Part shown: in pieces, positions 1 through 11,743 of the stretch
Layout of the letters: each line of letters opens with the position of its first letter
Numbering within the stretch: position 1 is the first letter of the stretch
NCBI GenBank assembly: GCA_029582265.1
Contig: CM055835.1
Coordinates: 13,261,498 to 13,325,497, forward strand
Direction: 5' to 3'
Length of the DNA stretch: 64,000 bases
Source: Zoroaster sp. YZ-2022
Lineage: Eukaryota; Echinodermata; Asteroidea; Forcipulatida; Zoroasteridae
Program-made: the position numbers and the translations under genes
Notes under the pieces: model-generated
The model's database searches: none
What the model was told of the DNA's origin: nothing
Seen by the model: the letters and a program-made list of their open reading frames with translations, nothing else

Positions 1-1815
1 TATTTTCCACTTCCATTAATTAAGTAGGAATATTTATTTCCCTGGTAACGGAGTGATGCTGAATGGACATGGGTTTTTGCTCATTTACTTACTATGAAAA
101 CCCTGTGAAATGAAATGGTTTCAGAGTTGTCTATGGTGTCAATATTAAAGTGCAACATATGAAAAACTTTGGCCGGTGTCACGGTCTCAGCTATCCGGCG
201 TGCTCAGCTATCCGGATGACGTAGCCGGGCATTTCAGCATGCTGTAGTCATGGTCTCAGTATTCTGGCGTGCTCGGATATCCGGGTTACAACATCGGACA
301 ATTCCGCGTGCCCTCGTGAGTTCTCTACGAGTTCTCTATGGTCCCATTAATTTTAAGATTATTCTCTACCCAATCACATTCTCTTTGCCCATCTTTATAC
401 GTGTTCATGGGTACAAATTTACGCAGGTTACATTGGCGAATCCAGGGGGGGGGGCTAAGGGGGCTGTAGTGTAGCCCCCCCCCTAAAATCGTAAAAAAAA
501 AATTTTAAAAAGGGAGAGAGAGAGAGAGGGGGAGAACGCACTCCCATTCCCACAGTGTGCTTTGTTTTTCTCTCCCTTTGATTATTTCATTGTAATTTTT
601 GTAGTACTGAAAAATAATTGTTTTTGATTCGCAGCCCCCCCTAAAAAATGTTCTGGTTTTCCCTTAACTTTTTTTTTCACTCGCCGGCCGGGCTAGTAAA
701 CCAAACATTTCACTAGCCCGCAACCCTTTTCACTCGCCCATATGTTTTTTAAAATACTTTTAATCAAATCACTGTTTTTAGTAATTTAGGCATTTTGCAT
801 CAGAACGTGCAGTTGTCAGTTACCTTATTATTATGTGCATATTAATGTTTCTTTAATTAATAACGGATTCTATTCTAATAACAGAGGAAAAGATCAGGCA
901 CATTAGTGTACAGTAATGCTTTTGCTTTAATTCTGAAATGAAGAAGGCTCATTTCATATTTTATTTCTAACCAACTGAACACAACAATAATGAAAACATT
1001 AAAAAATCAGGGCACCAAGGCAATTTTTAAGATTTTCAAAGGGCATCAATGGCAATGATAAAAAACGTAAAGGGCACCAAGGCAATCTTTAAAAAAAGTT
1101 TTTAAAAAAAGCAATGAAAAATTAACACACTCCAATTCAGCACATGCCAATAAGACTAAAGTTTCCTTTACATGTATCTGTCTCCGTTTGGGTTTTATTA
1201 CACTTACAGTTTATGTCACCAATTAAAAATAAATAAAAAACACAATGTTAACCCGAAAAAAACATCAAGTTTTATGCATTTGGATGTGGCAGTATTCAAT
1301 TCACTCTTTTTTTTAAATTTGCTAGTCGACCCTTTGACAGCATGTTGATGACCACCAAAAGCCCTGGCCACGAACGTACGGTACAGCGGCACGACGATCG
1401 ATGCGTCAATGCTATATCCGATGCACACGCACATGCTGCATGCATGTCTAGGTACAGACTCGGCATGTATTATTTACGTTGCATGCGCCCCAACGCTGCG
1501 CCATGCTATTTTTAGCTGGTACCCGCGAATGCCTAATACAGGGGTACTTTCAAAGGTAGGAGTGGAAGCTGTACATGTACACCTCATTGGATAGAGTAAT
1601 TTGACAACCAACAGTGAGCACTACAAGGTGTCTATTGCACTGTCCCTGAATGATGCATGTGGGCAATTCTACTTACGTGAAATTAAATAAACTGAAATGA
1701 GAAATAGAATAGAATAAAATAAACTAAAATAAAATAAAACAAAAAAATACAATAAAATGCAAAAAAATTTAAATGAAAATATAATACATGTAAATCTAAT
1801 AACATAAAATAAAAC
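1..1815. other. Gene-free leader region with low-complexity tracts
   Basis: I see no supportable gene here. Around 181-290 a roughly 70-bp block built on GGTCTCAG and GGCGTGCTC is present twice in degenerate form. G and C homopolymers near 444-483 can pair as a hairpin, a GA-rich tract lies near 510-530, and an A-rich AATAAAAT-type stretch covers about 1690-1820. Short open frames in this stretch show no domain or codon signal. Confidence 0.5.
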
Positions 1816-1824
1816 ATTTTACAC

Positions 1825-1945
1825 CGTTTTAATGTGAGGTTACAGTCTTGCGACATTTTTTTCCACTTTCACAAGCTTCTTGACTATTGAAAAATGAGTG
1901 CAGCAAAAAAAAAATTAATTTGATCTTGGAGCCCCTCAAGCTTCA
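1825..1945. repeat. Dispersed repeat, copy 1 (second copy near 45087)
   Basis: A stretch starting TAATGTGAGGTTACAG and running through AAAATGAGTGCAGC to TTGATCTTGGAG is matched in the same orientation by diverged sequence near 45087-45206 (TAACGTGAGGTTAGAG, AAAATGAGTGCATC, TTTGACCTTAG). This is direct sequence similarity. I do not recognise the family. Confidence 0.4.
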
Positions 1946-2040
1946 ATATGGTATATAACTTGTACATATATCACAATGTTAAGTTTAAGATTTACCTGCT
2001 GCAAAATTCATGTACAAAACCTATGACGTTTTGGTCAGAA

Positions 2041-2042
2041 AG

Positions 2043-2071
<29 letters not shown>
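2041..2071. repeat. (AAT)n microsatellite
   Basis: About ten consecutive AAT triplets, followed by an A run. Nearby, a short phrase containing AAAGGTGGTTTC occurs twice (about 2095 and 2159). Confidence 0.8.
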
Positions 2072-2076
<5 letters not shown>

Positions 2077-2403
2077 GAAAAATCTCTGAGTTTAACAAAG
2101 GTGGTTTCTGCTGAGGGCCGAAACCCCCAATACAAAAAATAAAAATCTGTAGGTAAACAAAGGTGGTTTCGGTGGTTTTGACTAAAACATGACTGAAATA
2201 TTATTTTTGTGACAGAAATTGTGCTCCAACATAGAATCAAAAGTCTCGTACATGGCAATGGCAAAGTGCGGATGGAGAGATACCACTGAGAAGCTGCTCT
2301 GCAAACTGTAAATAAACATAAACAAACGGAGATAATATTTGTAAAACGGAGATAATGTAAAACGGAGATAATATTTGTGAAGTAAGTTTTTTTTTTTTAC
2401 TTT

Positions 2404-3188
2404 TAGCAAGTTCCCTTTAAAGGGACAGGCTCGTCGCTTGGCCCTCTGTCGCTCGCAATAATTTGCTTGAATGTGTCCAATGTGAAGATTTTTCGAAACA
2501 TCGGCGTGTCCTGGGAGTAGTTCGTAGAATTCCAATATTCTTCAATTCTATGTTTATGTACAAGTCCCATGTTCAGTATAAGTCCAATAAAGGCACGAAG
2601 TCCATCTAACTCAAGTGGTTTCCACTTGTGCATCTTGCTGTTCTTCTGCAAAACACCGGCTTTTGCAAGTCTCCAACTGAAGTATTTGTTAGTTTCAGAG
2701 AGAAAAAAATTCCACAGTGATGATCCTTCTTCATCAAGGGGCTCTAAATATTTATCAAAGTATTCAACCGGTGGGGTATCTGCAGCTGGCGCCCATGTAG
2801 GACCAGATGGACTAGTGAAATTTCTCACAACAGGACTATCTTCTTCTGGCTTATCTACTTCCACCCAAGAGGTTGCATTATTATCATTGTCACGGTCAGT
2901 ATCACTGTTTTCAATGTTTTCTTCGAGATCCACTTCACCATCATCGCTAACGTTACCTTGCTCTTGTTCTTCGGCTTCCGATTCTGTATCTTCAGACTCG
3001 CGCTCTTCTGTATCACTTCCAGACTCACTCTCTTGAAAATCCTGCATATCTATGTCACTACCACTATCCTGTGAATCATCAAGCATGTCAATAATTTCAA
3101 ATGGATCGAACCGGGTACGTCTTTTTCGCAGATTTTGAGCCCCATCTCCATCGCCAATGTCGCTACTGGGCGCCGCCATCTTGGTCAC
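2404..3188 (-). pseudogene. piggyBac-type transposase, N-terminal part only
   Basis: The frame starts at an ATG in a good context (MTKMAAPSS) and runs 261 codons. Residues about 30-120 are very acidic (D/E/S-rich), as is usual for PGBD N-termini. Residues about 140-240 match the start of the DDE_Tnp_1_7 region: a WNFFLSETNKY-like segment, then LRAFIGLILNMGL and YWNSTNYSQDTPMFRKIF. The protein then runs into non-homologous sequence and stops at the element's 3' end, so the catalytic aspartates of the family (which lie further C-terminal) are missing. Intact piggyBac transposases are about 550-650 residues. A domesticated PGBD exon is possible, but the TTAA flanks favour a dead transposon. Confidence 0.7.
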
Positions 3189-3452
3189 ATTGTCTTCCTA
3201 AATGGGAATTCCCTTTCCTTGCAATACCGTGACTGTGAATGGCAAACACGTCATCATCTGGGCCAATACGTCATCATCAATACACATAGCCAGTTTTTCA
3301 TTAGTCAATGGATCACACATAACATACACGATGCCTTACCTGATAAGCCAATTGAACGCGCCCTTTCAATAGCGTGATTTGTAAAGCGACATAAATGTCG
3401 CTCCACCTCTAAACCGGTAGGCGACAAAAATGTCGCTTCACCTTCAAAAGGG
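2421..3452 (-). mobile_element. Internally deleted piggyBac element
   Basis: The element is bounded by TTAA on both sides (2417-2420 and 3453-3456), the target duplication of piggyBac elements. The 5' end reads inward on the minus strand as CCCTTTTGAAGGTGAAGCGA. The 3' end reads on the plus strand as AGGGACAGGCTCGTCGC, so the two termini share only the GTCGC/GCGAC theme. Only the 5' half of the transposase gene is present, fused to about 45 bp of 3' end. It is therefore probably non-autonomous. The bounds are seen in the sequence; the deletion model is inference. Confidence 0.7.
3386..3436. repeat. Paired 16-bp subterminal palindromes of the piggyBac element
   Basis: GCGACATAAATGTCGC (3386-3401) and GCGACAAAAATGTCGC (3421-3436) lie 35 bp apart, just inside the 5' terminus. 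Their self-complementary arms (GCGACAT) suggest binding sites for a dimeric transposase. The binding role is inference. Confidence 0.6.
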
Positions 3453-3456
3453 TTAA

Positions 3457-4367
3457 GTGCCCTGTGTGACACCCTGGGAGTGCGTGGGTGACCTGAGACT
3501 AATGAGTGCACATAGCACACATGTTTATTAAAAACAAAAGGTCAGTGGACTAGACCATTTCAAATAATGGGGGAGCGGGTGGGTGTGGATGTAAGGAAAC
3601 ACAGCATCATTGTAAAGTACATGTAGGCCTACATAAATACAATATACAACGTACAATTCTGAGTTGAAAATTGTTCAACTTTTGGAACTTTTATTTAGTT
3701 ACATTTTTCCACAAAAGTATGACAAACATAAACAAGGTTGAAATACAAAATTAATACAGCATTTTGTTGTAATTTAAAGTTATTAATGTTTCAATATGGA
3801 GGGTGAAACATAAGACAAATCAAAACTTATGTTGAGTTAAATAAATTACTTCAACACATAAATATAAATATTGTTACATCTATGTTGAATAATAAAAAGG
3901 CATAAAATGGCATATAAAATGGCACAGCAAAAGAAGTTTGTTGTTTCGGCAAAGTTGAACATTCTTTGGGTTATCTTGATAAATACTTTACTAAATAATT
4001 TTTTTCATCTCACTATAGTGTATATCTATAGCACAATAGCATCCATTTCAACTGCTCGGTTAATACAAAATAGAAACAGTGGCAACAATTCAACCATTGA
4101 GTCACTTGAATACTTCTCATCATGAGTTCATAAACATTTACCTGAGTTAAGTGAATGGCAACTTATATTTAGCAGTAATTATATGTGTAACAAAACATTA
4201 ATACAAAACTTTATCAAACTTAAACAAATTAATTAAACTAGAGAAACTATCCTGGTACTTAAATAAACTACAACAACAAAGATTTTTCCCTGAATAAATT
4301 CAGTTAATCTATGTATAATTCATTGTACATAACTGGTTGTGCCAAAAATGAATGTGACCATTATAGT
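3457..4367. other. AT-rich intergenic stretch
   Basis: No gene or clear repeat is visible. The sequence is AT-rich with scattered short open frames lacking any recognisable motif. Confidence 0.5.
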
Positions 4368-4757
4368 TTAAGAATGGACATGCTCAGGGCAATTTGTTCT
4401 GTTATGACCATCTTGTTTTTGGCAAACACTGCACTTGACACGCCACTTCGGAGAGCGCTTACATTTAGTTTCCAGTAATCTCAGACGATTTTGTTTTTGC
4501 ATTGTTTGTTTTAGTGCAGTTTTACCAAAATTTGTAGAACGAAAATACCACTTGGTTACAAAGTCATTTAACTTTTCTAGTCCTTGTTGGCAGAAATATG
4601 TGGGGTTTCCATACATCCTCATGACCTCAGGTACATGGTAAGCAAGTACAATGTACGTGCATGTATGGCGTGACATCTTTTGCCAAATATACAGTACGAT
4701 ATAAATCAACCCAAGACTTTGCAGAAGATTCAAATAGATTAATCTCATCTGAATTTA
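4368..4757 (-). pseudogene. C-terminal fragment of a transposon-type gene (VTPYMH/GLEKLND family)
   Basis: The translation reads FESSAKSWVDLY, then KDVTPYMHV, YHVPEVMRMYGN and QQGLEKLNDFVTKWYFRS, ending with a CxxC-x3-GHN-x3-C knuckle (KCSVCQKQDGHNRTNCPE) and a stop. I recall this arrangement from uncharacterised multi-copy genes of cnidarians, fishes and other aquatic animals that behave like transposons, but I cannot name the family. The upstream end is cut by the LINE tail at about 4760, and a small frameshift lies near 4640. Function unknown. Confidence 0.45.
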
Positions 4758-5059
4758 AGTTGATTTGATTTGATTTGAATTTATTCGGATAAAAAGATGA
4801 TAAAAGTACAAGACACATTACAAAAATACAATAAAAAACATACCATATTTATCCAAGGATAACCCAAAAAGCCAATAAAATAGGCTTATTTCCATTGGGG
4901 TCCTTACATCGAAACATCAAAAAATACAAATACAAATTACTAATTTGAAAGACAAGGATAGTTCAAGATCCCTCCACACCCCAAAGAAGGAACAAATTAT
5001 GCTTCCCTGAATTTAGCTTGTGTAGAGAGATGACATTTAACAAGTCGTTTAAAAGTAGA

Positions 5060-6397
5060 CTAATTGGTGGAACTCTTTACATTAGAAGGTAAATTATTCC
5101 ATTCTTTGATAGCTGTAACATAAAATGTATTGTTTACTAAACTAGATGAAACTGGAACCTTAAAATTTAGATTACTGGTCCTTGTATTGTGATGGTGACA
5201 ATCAGAGACTTTGATAAATTTGTCACGGAGATAATCAGGAGTTACATTGCAAGTTATTCTAAACACATGGTTTAATTTCAGTTGAGTGACCCTGTCCCTA
5301 ACATTTAAAAAACCCAAACTGTCAAGTTCTTTTTGCCCAATGTGTGCCCTAGGGCCTTTATCCAAGATGAACCTAACCATTTTGTTTTGCATAATTTGAA
5401 GTTTGTTTTTAAAATGAGCAGAGAGTGTAGAAAACCAGAAGGAGCATGAATAGTCAAAGTGACATTGAATCAAAGCCGAACATAAAGTTTTACGGGATTT
5501 TGTATTAAGAAAGAGAGCCTGTCTATAAAGGAATTTCAACCTATCCCCTGTTTTCTTAATAATTGAATTAGCAATAAATTCACCTGATAAATGTTGGTCA
5601 AGTGTAACCCCTAGATATTTCACTGAAGTAGCTGATTTAATTTGTTTACCCCCACATATGACTGTAAAGTCACTGACCTTCTTGGTTTTTCTTTTAGAAC
5701 CAAAAAGAATTGAAACGGTTTTGCCCAAGTGTAATGACAATTTATTGTCAATGAGCCATTGTCTACACGATTCCAATTCTGTGCTAAGTATGTTAGCTAC
5801 AGCTGCAGGATCTTTGTCAGAGACCAAGAGAGCACTATCATCAGCGTAAAGAAGTAATTTGCACTTAACACTACTGGGCATATCGTTTATGTAACACAAA
5901 AATAATAAAGGCCCCAGTATGCTCCCTTGGGGGACACCACATGTCAGATTCAAACATTTGGACTGGGCTTTGTTAACATTGACAAATTGTTGTCTGTTAT
6001 GAAGATACGATTTAAACCATTCTATAGAACCAATGCCCATGGCCTGCAGTTTCTTACATAAAATAACATGATCAACAGTATCAAATGATGTTTGGAGATC
6101 GATCATAACCATTCCTGTGTAATTACCCAAAGACATTTGGAAACGAATATGATCAGTTAGATGTATAAGACAGGTGTCAGTGGAAAATGTTTTTCTAAAC
6201 CCTGATTGGAAATTAAACAAAATATTATTTTTTGTAAGATATTCTTCAACCTGAATATGGACAGCCTTTTCAAGCAATTTGGAAATTACACAGAGGATGC
6301 TTATTGGTCTATAGTTGTTAACGTCGGTTCTACTGTCTCTTTTAAACAACGGCTGAACCCTTGCAATTTTAAAATCATCAGGAATAGTATTGGACAA
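5060..6397 (-). pseudogene. Reverse transcriptase of CR1/L2-like LINE
   Basis: A 445-codon frame holds the core of a Jockey-superfamily reverse transcriptase. Visible blocks are NYRPISILCVISKLLEK (finger), QSGFRKTFSTDTCL, the first catalytic motif degraded to MIDLQTSFDTVDH (usually D-x-SKAFDxVDH), GVPQGSILGPLLFLCYIND, and the catalytic LLLYADDSALL. It continues into the thumb and C-terminal region ending IKEWNNLPSNVKSS. A preceding frame (6431-6907, ending near SKSTGPDNIPARFLRDG) is the immediately upstream segment, offset by a frameshift near 6400-6430. A third frame (6781-7023) lies further upstream. The element is not intact. Confidence 0.75.
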
Positions 6398-6430
6398 AAT
6401 AGAAAGATTTATTATATGAGCAATTGGTTT

Positions 6431-6907
6431 TCAGTTCACTGGCCCGTCCCTCAAAAATCTGGCAGGGATGTTGTCGGGACCAGTACTTTTACTAATATTA
6501 AGAGTCTTCAGTTCATTAAAGACAAAATCATCTTTAACTGAAGATAATTTAAAGCTATTGGGGATGACCCCTTTATTGATGTAATAGTCTTTGAAGACCT
6601 TAGAGTCTGTGCTAAATTTATTAGTACTAGTGGGGAGTTTACTAGCCAATTTAGAAGCGACAGTAGTAAAAAAGCTGTTGAAATGGTCAGCAACTTTTGA
6701 TGAATTAAAACATAAATCATCATCAATGTTAAGAATGACTCTGGAGTGAGCACTGGATGTGTAGCAATATCCAAGAGATTTTAATTGCTGCCATAGTTTT
6801 TTAGGTTGATTTTTGTTTTCATCAATTTTATTGCTGAAATAGTCAGCTTTAGCCCGCATAATGTCCCTTTGAACCTGATTTCTAATCTTACAAAAACTAC
6901 GGTGCAA
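6431..6907 (-). pseudogene. LINE linker between endonuclease and reverse transcriptase
   Basis: The frame contains DYFSNKIDENKNQPKKLWQQL, FNSFFTTVASKLA and KSTGPDNIPARFL, the standard pre-RT motifs of CR1/Jockey-type ORF2. It is separated from the RT frame by a frameshift. Further upstream the homologous region continues in another frame to about 7020, where the LINE appears truncated. Confidence 0.65.
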
Positions 6908-7039
6908 TTCGGACTGTTGCTATTCAACTGGAGTACCAATTGCCTGAAGGTGCTCCAAAGGGTTTTTATATTTGCTAGCTTTGGGTGATCTGGAATGATT
7001 GTGTCAAGATCAATATTTGCCAAAATCCGTCTATGTTCA

Positions 7040-7182
7040 GGTCCTCTACTTCATCGTCAGGCTCAACATTGTCGCTGTCTTCACCTGATGAATTTCCAGA
7101 TGAATTTCCCGATATATCACTAAACCCATCAGAATTTACGCTAGTTTTTGGAGTCGGACATGCTTGCTGGCTTGATCAATGA
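7040..7182 (-). pseudogene. Acidic exon-like fragment
   Basis: The minus strand reads an open segment rich in S, D, G and E (SVNSDGFSDISGNSSG, then EDSDNVEPDDEVEDL). It directly abuts the truncated LINE 5' end. It may be an exon of the neighbouring broken gene at 7489-7915, but no splice site is decisive. Confidence 0.25.
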
Positions 7183-7488
7183 ATAATCAGCGGACAATGC
7201 GTGTGCGTGTTCAATGCCAGCGTGGCGTACGTGAGTTTGGAATGGCAGAACATGTGATACTGGGTACTAGACTTAGTCAGTCGTACTGTTTTCCTTTTTA
7301 TGACGTCACGTAGACAAAGTCAACAAACTTCGTGACCTCTGCCTTTTCAGATTCGCGATGCGCGGGCTTTTAAAAAAAAATTATTTATTTTTGCTTTTGT
7401 AAGTTTGTAAAATTAACCGTAAATACTGGCATGTTACATTTGATGTCAGCTACTAGATTTCACAAGCAGATTAAATGGGAATAGCTCG

Positions 7489-7915
7489 CTATAACCACAC
7501 TTTAAGAGCTTTTTGGATACATTCTGTCTCAGGAGCCAGCAGGTAATTTCCATGCTCTGATACACAATTCTTATCTCCTATCACAGTGTAACTCACATTA
7601 ATCATATGTTTTTTTGTTCCAGCCCTTGTCCCATCCCCACTTAGTATTATTTGTACTTTCCCATCTTCAATAAAATGAGCATTTGCTGGATTGGTCAAAG
7701 TTTGAATTAAGTTAGTCCTTAAATACAATACGAAGATTTTCTGGTGACAAGTGTCTGTTAATATCCTTAATTAAATTAAAAAGAAAAATGTCAGTAACTT
7801 CAACTTCGACAATGTGTGAATTGTCCCCCTCAGGAGTAGCATGTATAGAACGGGTTATGCAAAGGCATGCCAAAGCAAAAAAAATGAAAGGGCCAAAGTT
7901 ATTCATTATAATCAC
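7489..7915 (-). pseudogene. Fragment of a transposon-type gene with LSGDGTRAG motif
   Basis: Two overlapping frames read ATPEGDNSHIVEVEVTDIFL and, after a frameshift near 7715, a segment with VQIILSGDGTRAGTKK, INVSYTVIGD and SEHGNYLLAPE. The phrase I-x-L/I-SGDG-x-R followed by an N/S-F/Y-T segment and G-N-hydrophobic block belongs to an uncharacterised multi-copy family that, as far as I recall, also carries a VTPYMH...EKLND C-terminal part like that at 4368-4757. If so, the two pieces are one gene split by the LINE. That link is inference. Confidence 0.35.
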
Positions 7916-8086
7916 ATGGAGGAAGACAATGCATCCACATAAACAATTTCAACACAGTGCGGTTTACAAATGTGAAGAAAAACGTGGAAATTACCTGCTG
8001 CTAGCGTTCATTAAACACTATAAAAATCTACATTACAACCACAATACAAAGTAAATATACACTATTTAAAAGAAAGAACTAATAAT

Positions 8087-9340
8087 TTAAGAATCTTGAA
8101 AATGGGCAAAATCAAATTTGTTACCGATCCCCTTATATTTGTCAATCTTAAACGTGAATGGATTGACGGTCTCTGCGGCAGCTGCTGCTGGCTCAGGTTT
8201 AGGTTCTCTTGGGGACCTCTTGACTTGTACTGTTGCAGCACAACCGTCGGAAAACTGTATCATTTTCTGTATTCTCATGTTTCGTTGTTGGTGGAGGTGC
8301 GATGTTAGAAGGTCCATGTATGTACATGTATGTACTGCATCAAAATCGTGCTTGTTGTCAGAAGATATGAAAACTACAGACTCGCAAACTGTTTCAGTGC
8401 AGCCCTGACTTTCGCAGTTGTAGTAGTTTACAGTAGGGTGTATTGTCACTTGGTTTCTTGTCCAGTATGCGGACTGTGCTTCATTTTGTTCAAAGCACGT
8501 GTAGTTTTCAGCAAAGTCCCAGACATTCAAAACCCAATACTTTGGAAGGTTATTCTTAATGTGTTGAAACTGCTTGGCCTGCCAATGCCAGGTAAACAGA
8601 TGAAGGGCATGGGCTGCAACTTCCTTGCGTAACTCCTCCAATAGCTTTCCAACAGTTCCTTCCTTGGTCACCAGGGCCTTCCGCTTCACTGTTTTTTTAG
8701 TAGCTTTCAACTCTGTTGTTACGCTATCCCATTTTCGCCATATTATCGTCTGCGACCTTTCTGCTCCTGTTAGTGAGACAAAGTGGTTGTCGAACTTCTC
8801 CATACCACACTGCTGGCAGTTGCGTTTAATACAGCTCAGGTGGTGGAACTGATCATCCTCAGCCTTGCTACATAGTGTCATTTTGACAGTACTTCTTGCA
8901 TCTCTTAGCTTCAGTTGTTCATGACCATCTCCTTGAAGTCTCTGATCCAGGGCCACTATTTTGAGTCTGATGTTTTCACACTGTTCACACAATCACCCCC
9001 AGTATTTTGCCTGGCTTTGCGGCTTTACATGTTGTGGGCGGAGTTTGCAAAATATTGATTTTCCGATCTTCACATGAGGATATACTTTCTTGAATAGTTC
9101 ACACAGGCCGCGTTAGCACCATCCGAGGCTTTCCGTTTTTTTTGGACACCAACTTTTTGTCTGGTAATGGGTGTGCCATTGACTCAAAGAAGTTTTTGAC
9201 CAAATTGATGCCAATGTTGGGGGTGGTAGTGCCGTTGTTGAGGGTAATGGTGCTGTTGCTGAGGGTGGTGTTTGGGATGCAGATGCAACTATGGTTGCCA
9301 GCTCCTTCATCAACTTAATTTTCTTTGGAGTGATAGCTAC
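8087..9340 (-). pseudogene. Uncharacterised transposase-like gene with two in-frame stops
   Basis: From a likely splice acceptor near 9335 (TGTTGTGTAG) one frame reads to 8087 with only two interruptions, a TAA at about 9113 and a TGA at about 8993. Order: an S/T/P-rich segment, FKKVYPHVKIGKS, FCKLRPQHVKPQSQ, LCEQCENIRLK (CxxC), a second pair NCQQCG, then a conserved core FAENYTCFEQNEAQSAYW, QVTIHPTVNYY, VVFISSDNKHDFDAVH and IQFSDGCAA. This succession matches a widespread unnamed invertebrate and fish family; the SSDNKHD and FSDG aspartates could be a DDE-type active site (inference). The C-terminus is proline/alanine-rich. Probably inactive. Confidence 0.5.
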
Positions 9341-9399
9341 ACAACAGTACACAATAAAGATAATATGATTGGTTATTCAATGGCTTATCAAAGTGTACA

Positions 9400-10740
9400 A
9401 ATATGCGTACTGAAAATGCTTCTAATTTATACTTTACTTTCCAGCTGTTTTCTTCATACCATTATAGTTATGACAATGGCATGGCGCTGAATAGATTAAA
9501 AAGCAAATCAGTTGAATACATGTACATGTACATAGGAATGATATAGTATTGTAGTTGTATTGAAATGCAACTGTGAACTTTCACCCCAAATTTGGTTGAG
9601 ATCTAAGTTTTATTTACAGAAAACAATGTCTACAATTAATAACTGTACAATTTCACTCTAGTTTTATTATCTGTTGATGTGCATGTGAGCACGAATACAC
9701 TTCTTACCGATACTGAAAGGATGATGGGATGCACTTGGTGTTGCTCCCTGCTTCAATTCCAAAATTTCCCGCTATTTTTCTGTAACCGGAGCTTTTGCAC
9801 ACCCAGAAATAATACACAGAATGCAAGTAAGGATACCGTGGGCCAATGAACTTTAATGAAATCACAAATCTAGAGTACTACAACCAAAATGAAAACGTAA
9901 ACCCGAAACCAAACACGAAAAAAATAAACCCCCAACCAGCTCCAGCGACACTGGGTCTACAGATCACGGACCCACCATTTCGGCACCATGATAAAGTCCG
10001 GTCCCTGGCTAAAACAACCTTCAGCTGTCACCAGCAGGTGGACGATGGTCTGTATCGGACATGTACTGTAATAGTCGAAGAACATCCTGACACAAAAGAC
10101 GAAACTACAATTAAGGCTCACTGGACAGACGTTCGCCTTCGCAACCGCCGTCACCGCGTTGGCAAGTCCCAGCCAGGCTCTAAATCGCCGTACCCGCTGC
10201 AACCCAAAAAATTGCCACAGGGCTAGACAAGGACGTAGGTGTTATAGCCCTCAGTGGTGGCAAGACCCCCTAGCTTTACCGCATTTTATAACTCGGACTG
10301 AACATTCCTAAATGTAACACGAGAAGGCAATAATAACACTACATAGCTAATATTAAGCAAACAAGATACAAAACGTACAACTACAATAAAGAAATTCCTT
10401 TTAACGTTGCGTCCATAATATAACCGACATGGTTGTATATTCCCCCGGTTACATTTCTAAAAGCTTGTCTTCTAATACTTGAATTTTTTCTTTGAGGGAA
10501 ATAATCTCCTGTTGTTGAGATTCTAAGGTTGGATTCTACATATGAGTATAAATGGATACATAAATTAATTTGTGAATCACTAACAGTCAATATACAGTGG
10601 AACTATAACCAAAAAGTATATTCTGAACTGAACTTCAGTTGAACTTGTGTTATTTTGAAGTTTATTTTGTAAAGGCAGCAGACAAATACATGTAGTCGAT
10701 TCAAAAATAGTTAGTACGGTTCCATTACAGGGTAATAGTG
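9400..10740. other. Stretch without recognisable gene
   Basis: One plus-strand open frame (9846-10226, 126 codons) has a lysine/arginine-rich end (WTDVRLRNRRHR) but no family I recognise. It may be chance or the relic of a repeat. Otherwise the sequence is AT-rich. Confidence 0.3.
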
Positions 10741-10745
10741 GTGAA

Positions 10746-10860
10746 CATATGTGACCCGTCACCACAAAATGAGCTTAAAAGTCCGAAATTTAAAAAAATG
10801 AGTTATTGGTATTTCTGGATTTAGTAGAACAAGAGCTTTCCAATGATATACATGTATAAC
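10746..10860. repeat. MITE-like terminus fragment
   Basis: Starts ATATGTGACCCGTCACCAC and continues AAAATGAGCTTAAAAGTCC. The first nine bases match the ends of the inverted-repeat element at 58950-60191 (ATATGTGACYCG). No inverted partner is visible within about 600 bp, so this is a single end or a broken copy. Confidence 0.3.
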
Positions 10861-10864
10861 ACTT

Positions 10865-11743
10865 GGGTTACAGCTATCCCCCAGACCACCAGAGCTTGAG
10901 GCAGTGACAAGGTTAACACAAATAGACACTGGGCCGTGAAGTTAATATCCCTTTAGTGTTTAAGTTCAATGACCACCATCTAGGGTGGGGGTGAAAAGTT
11001 GATAAAATGGGGCCCAATACCCTTCACAGCAACATATTTTTTTTCAGTCGCAAATGTTGCACATTAACGAGAACCGCTGCCCTAAAGTATCCATTTACAT
11101 CAACTGTACGTTATAATCTAAAAACGCTTTTACATGGTTACTAATAACAAAGACTTTAATATTTCAGTTGGAATTTCATTCTGAAAACAATGTTTATTGA
11201 CTCAAATGAAACAAAAACACAAAACAAAAAAAAAGAAATAAAAAACAATGAAATAGTTTTCTATAATATAAATATTATATATAATAACGTGCAGTTGGTG
11301 TTTTATTTATTTACACAATTAGGTGTTTATGCCTTAATTTGAAGTGTGCAGCGCAGAAGTCTAACCGGGTGGGTCTGATGGTGATCGCGCTGATGACATT
11401 ATTGGCAAATAGTAGGATTCTTATCATTATGAAGTTATCAACAACTTTCTTCCTCATAATAATTAAACAAGTCAAGCTGATTTATTTTAAAGAGGCTTTT
11501 TCCAAAACAAGCTCTAGAATAATATGTAGGGGCCTACTTCTGTAACCCTCATACATCCCATACATCCAAATGTGTAGAACATTAACATATTTGATGATTG
11601 ATTAAAAGCCTAATAAAGGCTAATACTATAGAAACTATTTTATTGTTGTGTGGTATTTTTCCATTTGTGTTGCTACACAAATATTGAATATTTATGAGTA
11701 CAATGGTAAGAATAGTATCATAAGGTGAGATACAGACTTTCCA
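10865..11743. other. AT-rich region without gene
   Basis: No coding signal. AT-rich simple sequence lies near 11215-11290. Nothing else is supportable. Confidence 0.4.

Larger units (their letters stand above)
4760..7023 (-). mobile_element. 5'-truncated non-LTR retrotransposon (CR1/L2/Daphne-like)
   Basis: The coding strand is minus. The 3' end at about 4760-4779 carries a short tandem tail reading (ATCAA)n on the element strand, typical of CR1/L2-group LINEs rather than a poly(A). The body encodes the end of the linker, the reverse transcriptase and the C-terminal part. No endonuclease is present, so the element is 5'-truncated near 7020, although the exact 5' boundary is unclear. It has inserted into or beside older transposon-type gene fragments on both sides. 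Confidence 0.7.
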
